A stretch of DNA of 39,114 nt from CAZEGV01 sp964511645. Lineage in GTDB: Bacteria; Bacteroidota; Bacteroidia; Cytophagales; JAAEPT01. Location of the stretch: positions 1 to 39,114 of the forward strand of contig CAZEGV010000024.1 of assembly GCA_964511645.1 (NCBI GenBank). The letters run 5' to 3'. The notes beneath the pieces are model-generated. The model worked only from the letters and a program-made list of their open reading frames with translations, had not been told where the DNA came from and made no database searches. The translations under genes and the position numbers were made by a program. Each line of letters starts with the position of its first letter. Positions within the stretch are counted from its first letter, which is position 1. This document shows positions 34,039-39,114 of the stretch, piece by piece.

Positions 34039-36059
34039 AACTGAAATCTAAGTTGAGCTTTGAATTCTGTTCCCTTCGTAAGGTTGGTGTTTCGGCTTAT
34101 TCGTAGCCAAAAATCAATTCCTTTTTTTATTCTATGCTTGGCGATGAGATATACTCGTACATCTGTACCAAAGTAAGCTGGGATACTGAAACTGTATAAA
34201 ACATCATTTTCGTAAGCATATATTGCTGTCGAAAAAGAGGGAGTATCGTAGTAAGCAACTCTTCCTGTGAGTTTTAATTTTTTCTTCTTAAAATAATAAG
34301 AAATATCTTGATAAACTAAGAATCCCATCTCTGTTTTTTGTTGATTATTAGAGGTGGAAATCTCTATTCTATTCTTTATTTTTAGGTATCGGCTTATTTC
34401 ATATTGAAAATGTAGACGATTTCTCATTAATGATTTTGTATTAAAAATAGGATCTAAGACATCTGAACTACTGTTTTTGTCTTTTTCTTCATACTTAAAT
34501 CTCCAATATATAGACATCTTAGAACTGATCTCGTAATTAGCTTGAAATAGTATGTCAGCACCTCCTGTATAAGGTTTACTAGCCGAAGAAGTAAGCCAGG
34601 GGAATGTATATAAATCATAATAAGCACTAATTTTTAATTGTTTAACTACTTGAATTTCAGTACCGAGGTATAGCCCATACTCGTTATTTGCTTTAGATTC
34701 AGCAAAAGCATTTTCGAACGTAGCATAATAGCCGGGGGAGTAATAGCGATGAACTATCACTAAATCTATTGAAGAAGAAGGGAAATAGATGAACCCATTA
34801 TTCAGTGCCAAGGCTTTGTTTTCAGCCAAAAAAGCATTTTCTCCATAAAACGTATAGTTCTTTTTAGCATAAGTATAATTGAACCCTAAGTAGTTGTTTG
34901 TCCTGTTTCTTGTGTTTTTTATTTGGAATACCTTTGTTTTTTTTTCAAAATCATTGTCGAAAGACTCATGATGATAAGTGAAGCCAAGTAAATAATACTT
35001 ACCATTACGGCTGATGTGTGTACCGTAAATATTTTGCCTCACTACCTTTTGTTTTGAGATTTCGGATAGCTTACGGTGTAAACCTGTTTCTTGTATGCTA
35101 CCGAGTAATGTTACATTGTTGTTGTTGTCAAGATTTACGATAGAGGCATCTAGTCGCCTAGAAGAGACGTAAGGGGTTATGAGCCATTTTTTATGCTTTA
35201 AGCTTATCGATGCACCTCTAAGGAAATTAAATTCGTTAGAAGACGAAAAACGAGTAATGGTACTACTGGATTTTTTGATGCCTAGAACACTGGGAGATTT
35301 ACCTATTCCAAAGCCATTCCAGATGACAAGTCCTTGTCCTACCCGTAAGTTGTAATCTCCTACATTAATTTGTTTAATGATTTTATGATTAGGTTTAATC
35401 ATCAGGTGAGCAGAAAAAAAGTCAAACCCAGTATTGAAATTTTTAATTTTAGGCTTGTTGTTAGCTTTAAAGAAGTATTCTCCCGCATCTTTTTCTAGGG
35501 TAAACCCGAATGTGATTCGGTCGCTTTTAAACCCCTTATAGCGGATAAGTATCTTTTCGGGTGACCCAAGGTAGTTTTTGTCTTCTAGCTCTTCTATGAT
35601 TTGACTGTAGCGTATAATGAAGTCTTGCTTAAATCGAATTGAGGATATCTTTTCCTGCGAACCCTTATTGCTTTTTAGGCTAAAATAGGGACTAATAGCC
35701 TGTACAAACCTAGGAGAGAAACTAGGAAGTATATTAAGTTCTGCAATACTTACAAATTGTTTGTAACGGCTTCTGTGTAAGAGAATTTCTTGAATGTGCT
35801 TCGCTGTAAAAAAAGGAAATCCACTTAGTTCTTTATGAGAAGATGTGTTGAGGCTAATAGGGGAGAGTTTGTATTGATCCAGTACTTGTATAAGGTCGAT
35901 GTCTTGGCTGTTTCCTTGTTGGATATAAAACTCTAACAAATACTCTAACTCAGTATCTATTCCGTTAGGATTATCAACGCCAACATTTTGAGCATTTATA
36001 TTTATTGTTATTGATAATAAAGTGATAATCAGTAAGTTGTATAGTTTATTTGAAATCAT
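34035..36059 (-). CDS. Helix-hairpin-helix plus outer-membrane barrel protein
   Basis: 674 residues with a signal peptide (~1-23). An N-terminal part contains two ComEA-type helix-hairpin-helix motifs (LNTSSHKELSGFPFFTAKHI ~53-72 and FVSIAELNILPSFSPRFVQAI ~87-107). The long remainder is strand-rich with aromatic ends, closing with LRFQL, typical of an outer-membrane barrel. It overlaps the previous gene by 14 bp and the next by 4 bp, so it is translated with them. HhH domains usually bind DNA, so a surface DNA-binding or uptake role is possible, but the HhH may serve protein contacts here. Confidence 0.75.
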   Translation of the reverse strand: MISNKLYNLLIITLLSITININAQNVGVDNPNGIDTELEYLLEFYIQQGNSQDIDLIQVLDQYKLSPISLNTSSHKELSGFPFFTAKHIQEILLHRSRYKQFVSIAELNILPSFSPRFVQAISPYFSLKSNKGSQEKISSIRFKQDFIIRYSQIIEELEDKNYLGSPEKILIRYKGFKSDRITFGFTLEKDAGEYFFKANNKPKIKNFNTGFDFFSAHLMIKPNHKIIKQINVGDYNLRVGQGLVIWNGFGIGKSPSVLGIKKSSSTITRFSSSNEFNFLRGASISLKHKKWLITPYVSSRRLDASIVNLDNNNNVTLLGSIQETGLHRKLSEISKQKVVRQNIYGTHISRNGKYYLLGFTYHHESFDNDFEKKTKVFQIKNTRNRTNNYLGFNYTYAKKNYTFYGENAFLAENKALALNNGFIYFPSSSIDLVIVHRYYSPGYYATFENAFAESKANNEYGLYLGTEIQVVKQLKISAYYDLYTFPWLTSSASKPYTGGADILFQANYEISSKMSIYWRFKYEEKDKNSSSDVLDPIFNTKSLMRNRLHFQYEISRYLKIKNRIEISTSNNQQKTEMGFLVYQDISYYFKKKKLKLTGRVAYYDTPSFSTAIYAYENDVLYSFSIPAYFGTDVRVYLIAKHRIKKGIDFWLRISRNTNLTKGTEFKAQLRFQL

Positions 36060-36849
36060 AACTTAAACTAATTATGGAACTAATGCCAAGTGTTTTATGT
36101 GCGGAAGTGGCAATATCAATTTGTAGGTTTTTGTTTATTTTGAGACCAAACCCAGCATTAATCTGCTGTGACTGAACTCCAAGCCGAGCTATAAAATATT
36201 CATTAGGAAAGATTGATAGACCTAAGTGAATACTTGCTGGCTCACTTAGGTATTTGTTTATTTGACTGCTAAGGCTATATTTTTTGTCATGATAACTAAG
36301 CCCAATTTTGAAGGCTGTTTCACTATCTAAATCAAGTGCTTCTTTGTTTTTTGTTTTTCGGAAAGGGTTTTCTATCTGAACACCAAGCTTTACTTTAGGT
36401 GATAGGTCACTCAATAGGCTTATAGAGTTGTTTACACGCCATTTTTGTTTATAATTGTCGATATGAATATTTTGGTAAGAAAGTGCTAAGCCAAGAGCAA
36501 AAGACTTGCTAAGCCTTACGCTAGAACCCAGCGAGATAAGATTTGTGTTGTACTGAGAATTTCCAAATCGATTATAAGAAATCCCAATCGGATAATTTTT
36601 TAAAGGAATTCCTAATATAAGACTGGCTTGATTAATATCACTGATACCGTATGAGTTTTTATAATTACTTTGTATTTGTACGTTGCTGTCTAATTGACTG
36701 AGCTGGGCATAGTTTTGTTGGATAGAGCCAATCCCAGGACTGGCAATGGTACTGTTTGCAAGGGCGTAAGAACGAGCATCTAGTAATACTTGACTATAAG
36801 AGAAAAAGGGAAAAGCCCCTAAAATAAATATAAGTAAGCCTTTTTTCAT
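36046..36849 (-). CDS. PorV/PorQ-like outer-membrane beta-barrel protein
   Basis: 267 residues with a signal peptide (~1-19) followed by barrel strands. The start LDARSYALANSTIASPGIGSIQQN resembles the PorV/PorQ/UPF0164 pattern in which the mature N-terminus holds ARSxxLGxAxVA. The C-terminal strand is IISLSYDFK. PorV and PorQ-like proteins work with T9SS, but this one is shorter and the match is partial, so a general barrel role cannot be excluded. It is the first gene of the three-gene leftward operon and overlaps the next by 14 bp. Confidence 0.55.
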   Translation of the reverse strand: MKKGLLIFILGAFPFFSYSQVLLDARSYALANSTIASPGIGSIQQNYAQLSQLDSNVQIQSNYKNSYGISDINQASLILGIPLKNYPIGISYNRFGNSQYNTNLISLGSSVRLSKSFALGLALSYQNIHIDNYKQKWRVNNSISLLSDLSPKVKLGVQIENPFRKTKNKEALDLDSETAFKIGLSYHDKKYSLSSQINKYLSEPASIHLGLSIFPNEYFIARLGVQSQQINAGFGLKINKNLQIDIATSAHKTLGISSIISLSYDFK

Positions 36850-36903
36850 ATCGGTACAATATGGGTAGAATTGTTTATAGAAAAAAATGAGATATAGAGT
36901 AGT

Positions 36904-36921
36904 TATTAAGGATTCTTAATA
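36904..36921. promoter_or_regulatory. Dyad upstream of the barrel-protein operon
   Basis: TATTAAG-GATT-CTTAATA is a perfect 7-bp inverted repeat 55 bp before the start of the leftward operon. It may be an operator. The remaining 250 bp of this gap shows no gene. Confidence 0.3.
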
Positions 36922-37102
36922 CAATTTGTTTTTTTATTAGTTAATATATTATTTAATCGCTCAACTAAATACGAGAAATGGAAAGAGTCAGGGCTTGTAA
37001 CGCTAAGTTATTTGTAGTACTTTGTGTGATGACGGGTAAGATGCTCTTGATTATTGTAAGTCGTAGGGCATAAGACCTCTCTTTTTTATAGACTCTTTAA
37101 AC

Positions 37103-37570
37103 TTATTTAATTAAAATACTTTCCCCAATTAATTTTACGAGATAGAACAGGTTCTTACCTCTACCATTCTTATGTACCAGTGTAAATGAATCATAATTTG
37201 GTTCTACATCTCTCATTATCGATGATGAGAGATGTAGTTTACCAACCTCTGAAAATATTATTACAGAATCATTTACAATTTTATATCTGAATTCTGTCCT
37301 TATAGAATCCAAACCTACTATGTTAGCGACAACAGGAAGAAGACCTACTGCATAATACTCCGCCTTTCCTTCCGGTTTAAAATCCATTCTTATATCAGAA
37401 AACAGCATCATCAAGCTAAATATTGGCTTTATCCAACTCTCTTGATCATCAAAAAAATCATCTTTTTCTATACTATACGTCCCAATTAATTTTTCTTTGA
37501 TTGTAGTTTCTTTTTGACAAGAAAATGAACAAAAAAAAAGACATGAAATAATTATTAGTTTATTTTTCAT
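37103..37570 (-). CDS. Small predicted lipoprotein, function unknown
   Basis: 155 residues with a lipoprotein signal (lipobox FSC, Cys18) and a compact strand-rich body with LIGTYSIEKDDFF near the start, a lipocalin-like entry pattern (GTY). I recognise no catalytic motif. The following residues alternate charged and aromatic positions. It stands alone on the minus strand, upstream of the barrel operon by 250 bp. The GTY pattern is suggestive only. Confidence 0.6.
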   Translation of the reverse strand: MKNKLIIISCLFFCSFSCQKETTIKEKLIGTYSIEKDDFFDDQESWIKPIFSLMMLFSDIRMDFKPEGKAEYYAVGLLPVVANIVGLDSIRTEFRYKIVNDSVIIFSEVGKLHLSSSIMRDVEPNYDSFTLVHKNGRGKNLFYLVKLIGESILIK

Positions 37571-37585
37571 TAGAGATAATTAATG

Positions 37586-37626
37586 GATGACTCACTACCG
37601 TGATACTCTATAAGCACTGAGTCATC
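37586..37626 (-). terminator. Hairpin after the 179-residue lipoprotein gene
   Basis: GATGACTCA (37586-37594) and TGAGTCATC (37618-37626) form a 9-bp perfect stem 12 bp past the stop of the leftward gene. No clear T run follows, so termination is likely but may be inefficient. Confidence 0.45.
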
Positions 37627-37638
37627 AATATTGATTAT

Positions 37639-38178
37639 TTACATTTTAGTACTTCTTATATTTGTTCTGATTTGCATTCCCGCACTCGATAAGTTAGAGT
37701 ACATTTTTTTGTTAGAAGTGAGAGAGTCCATTTTATTTTTCCAATTCAATTCCTTTTCCCCCAGCATATTTTCTGGTAGTACTACATTTTTTTGGTTTTC
37801 AATGATAATTCCCGATTTCCCAAAATCAGCTATTATTACTGAAAATCCTGAAGATAGACTGTCGGTATAAATAGCACGTTTAAAATAAAATCTGTGAAGT
37901 GTAAAATTTCTCCCTTTCTTATCGTATCCACTACTCGTTTCTACCCATTTTTTTTCGGTCTTGTAATAAGCAAGAGAATCCGAAAGTTTTACATATTCTT
38001 TTGGTACTTCTAAGGTGCTTTTCATGTTTTGCACACTAGCCATCATTTCCTCATCAGCCTCTTGTAATTCATTCACGTTTTCATGTATAACAAGCCCCAT
38101 TACACAACTATATAAGCTACTGGTAGTAGTAATGACCAATAATATATATAATGCATTTCTTTTTATATACGCTATCAT
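37639..38178 (-). CDS. Predicted lipoprotein, function unknown
   Basis: 179 residues with an N-terminal membrane/signal segment (~9-24) and a possible lipobox (SLYSC, Cys25), followed by a coiled-coil-prone stretch (NVNELQEADEEMMASVQNMKSTL, ~34-56) and a short strand-rich domain. The ATG overlaps the stop of the TM2-domain gene by 4 bp, so the two are translationally coupled. I do not recognise the family. Confidence 0.6.
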   Translation of the reverse strand: MIAYIKRNALYILLVITTTSSLYSCVMGLVIHENVNELQEADEEMMASVQNMKSTLEVPKEYVKLSDSLAYYKTEKKWVETSSGYDKKGRNFTLHRFYFKRAIYTDSLSSGFSVIIADFGKSGIIIENQKNVVLPENMLGEKELNWKNKMDSLTSNKKMYSNLSSAGMQIRTNIRSTKM

Positions 38179-38468
38179 TCTTCTAGATTTTTAGTTGTTT
38201 TCCCTAATACTGATGCCATTTGCTGACTGGCAGAAGCTTGCATCATTTCTGTAGTTTGTTTATTTATTTTTTGGATTTTCTTGAATTCTATATCAGTATT
38301 ATGACTACTAACCTTACTCGAAAGAGTAAATAAATCTATTAACCACCATAACCCAAGTCCGCCAAGGGTGAGCCAAAAAAAGATTTGCTTTACCCAATTC
38401 CCTAAGTAAAAATAATGTGCACCTAAAAAGAAGAAGAATAGGTATGCTACTGTTGTTGATTTTTTCAT
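38175..38468 (-). CDS. TM2-domain membrane protein
   Basis: 97 residues with two helices separated by a short loop: YLFFFFLGAHYFYLGN (~9-24) then QIFFWLTLGGLGLWWLIDLFTL (~28-49). The LGAHYFYLG...GLGLWWLIDL pattern is the TM2 domain. The tail (~50-97) is polar and possibly coiled. TM2 proteins have no agreed bacterial function. The next gene overlaps it by 4 bp. It is divergent from an XRE regulator and shares a palindromic region with it. Confidence 0.8.
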   Translation of the reverse strand: MKKSTTVAYLFFFFLGAHYFYLGNWVKQIFFWLTLGGLGLWWLIDLFTLSSKVSSHNTDIEFKKIQKINKQTTEMMQASASQQMASVLGKTTKNLEE

Positions 38469-38520
38469 ATTATAGTTATATATGGTTTTTTAATGAAACA
38501 AATGCAGTTAAAAAATCAGA

Positions 38521-38540
38521 ACTAACCATAAATGGTTAGT
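38521..38540. promoter_or_regulatory. Palindromic operator candidate between TM2 and XRE genes
   Basis: ACTAACCAT-AA-ATGGTTAGT is a perfect 9-bp inverted repeat with a two-base centre, 35 bp before the XRE start. A further outer pair, ATTATAGTT (38469-38477) and AACTATAAT (38569-38577), lies at the two divergent start codons. Likely bound by the adjacent XRE protein. The run of T after the palindrome also allows a terminator reading. Confidence 0.5.
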
Positions 38541-38575
38541 GGTTTTTTTTAAAAAAGTTGAATTCTTGAACTATA

Positions 38576-38815
38576 ATGGGTGAGAAAGAAGTTTTTAATA
38601 AAAAATTCGGGCAGTTTGTTAAGCAAATGAGAGTTAATCGTAATTGGAAGCAAGTTGAACTTGCTGATTTGTTAAATAATAATTTTCAGAATATTTCTAG
38701 GTTAGAAAGAGGGGAGATTACTCCTACATTGTACTGGTCTAATAAACTAGCAAAAGCTTTTTCACTTTCATTAAGTGAATTAATTATTTCATTTGAAAAA
38801 TTTGAAATGAAATGA
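38576..38815 (+). CDS. XRE-family helix-turn-helix regulator
   Basis: 79 residues forming a single lambda-repressor-like HTH: FGQFVKQMRVNRNWKQVELADLLNNNFQNISRLERGEITPTLYWSNKLAKAF. It is small and has no sensor domain, as in simple autoregulators and some toxin-antitoxin or phage-like repressors. No toxin gene or phage gene lies beside it. It probably controls its own gene and the divergent TM2 gene through the palindrome in between. Confidence 0.85.
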   Translation: MGEKEVFNKKFGQFVKQMRVNRNWKQVELADLLNNNFQNISRLERGEITPTLYWSNKLAKAFSLSLSELIISFEKFEMK

Positions 38816-38874
38816 TTTAAAACTCTAATAGTCTTAGTTTGTAGCTTCTGGTCGTAGGTTAAGTGTTTTTTTTT

Positions 38875-39024
38875 GCGTTAAGGGTTGAGCGGTTTGTTTG
38901 AAATCCTTTTTTTTCCATGATTTCTGTACTTCGACAGGCTCAGTATGACAAAATCATGAAAAAAAAAGATTGAGTAGAGAAAGTCTGACCGCATGAGCCT
39001 TAATTTTGGCGAGTGGGGTAACGC
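38875..39024 (+). repeat. Three-way-junction palindromic repeat, copy 3 (diverged)
   Basis: The outer stem is GCGTTA 38875-38880 with TAACGC 39019-39024. Arm A base is GCGGT 38889-38893 with ACCGC 38988-38992. The apical stem is CATGATTT 38916-38923 with AAATCATG 38951-38958, plus a T8/A8 run. Arm B is weak (GCC/GGC). The conserved AAATCCTT and AAGATTG strands remain, and GGCGAGTGGG matches copy 2. Its apex contains a TTCGACAG-GCTCA block that resembles the apex of copy 2. It lies between the XRE gene and the tRNA terminator. Confidence 0.65.
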
Positions 39025-39052
39025 CCAAGCTTTAGTTAAGTTATTTTTATGT

Positions 39053-39083
39053 AAAAAAGCCTTTTAGATTTCTCTAAAAGGCT
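39053..39083 (-). terminator. Terminator downstream of the tRNA gene
   Basis: AGCCTTTTAGA and TCTAAAAGGCT form an 11-bp perfect stem with a TTTC loop (39058-39083). On the minus strand it is followed by a run of six T. Its orientation and place mark the end of a minus-strand gene entering from the right. Confidence 0.85.
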
Positions 39084-39088
39084 AGTAG

Positions 39089-39114
39089 TAGCGGGGACTG
39101 GACTCGAACTGGTG
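39089..39114 (-). tRNA. Probable 3' end of a tRNA gene, cut by the window edge
   Basis: Read on the minus strand the last bases give a T loop (TTCGAGT) followed by CCAGT, an acceptor 3' strand CCCCGCT and discriminator A, without an encoded CCA. The terminator follows a few bases later. The 5' side of the T stem visible here (ACCAG) pairs with only three of five bases, so either the alignment or the gene is imperfect. The anticodon lies outside the window, so the amino acid cannot be named. Confidence 0.55.

Noticed and set aside
1..39114. Insertion sequences, phage genes, rRNA, nos (N2O reductase) or nar/nap genes.
   Set aside because: No transposase, integrase, rRNA-like, NosZ-like or molybdenum nitrate reductase sequence was recognised in any long reading frame.

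Overview
The window reads as chromosome of a low-GC member of the Bacteroidota. The evidence is type IX secretion (T9SS) C-terminal tails, HmuY-type proteins, a TonB-dependent receptor, TANNTTTG-like promoter boxes and many AT-rich start regions with little Shine-Dalgarno signal. I would guess Flavobacteriales or a near relative, but the sequence alone does not fix the order.

Left flank (1-10250): a partial T9SS-exported surface protein, a MORN/YwqK repeat protein, purC, a STAS protein with ribonuclease Z, an ExbB-ExbD-TonB energising operon with folC behind it, and trmB.

Central denitrification region (10400-29140): norC-norB, then norQ-norD-norE-norF, give a complete cytochrome c-dependent nitric oxide reductase with its assembly factors. 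Next is a leftward set: a copper nitrite reductase fused to a C-terminal cytochrome c (NirK), a SUMF1-fold protein without the catalytic cysteines, and an SCO-type copper/thiol protein. Divergent from nirK is a full cytochrome cd1 nitrite reductase (NirS) with all expected heme ligands, so two non-homologous NO-forming nitrite reductases share one 239-bp intergenic region. Downstream of nirS are a T9SS-tailed HmuY-like protein, a TonB-dependent receptor, an HmuY-like lipoprotein and a small cytochrome c. Leftward scdA (repair of NO-damaged Fe-S centres), a leftward alginate-export-type porin and a rightward AraC regulator close the region. No heme d1 synthesis genes, N2O reductase or nitrate reductase are present.

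Right flank (29250-39114): rarA, an RluA-family pseudouridine synthase, a leftward three-gene operon (PorV/PorQ-like barrel, helix-hairpin-helix barrel, lamin-tail protein), small lipoproteins, a TM2 protein divergent from an XRE regulator, and the 3' end of a probable tRNA gene with its terminator.

The genes work together as follows. Nitrite probably crosses the outer membrane through the porin. NirK and/or NirS, both predicted lipoproteins, make NO, and NorCB reduces it to N2O. ScdA repairs collateral damage, and SCO and the SUMF1-like protein may help mature the copper enzyme. The HmuY/TonB receptor set may supply heme or a heme-like cofactor.

Two things deserve most attention: the back-to-back nirK/nirS pair, and a three-copy dispersed DNA element whose flanking strands fold into a three-way junction with compensating stem changes. 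Two inverted copies of it bracket the nirK-to-porin segment.
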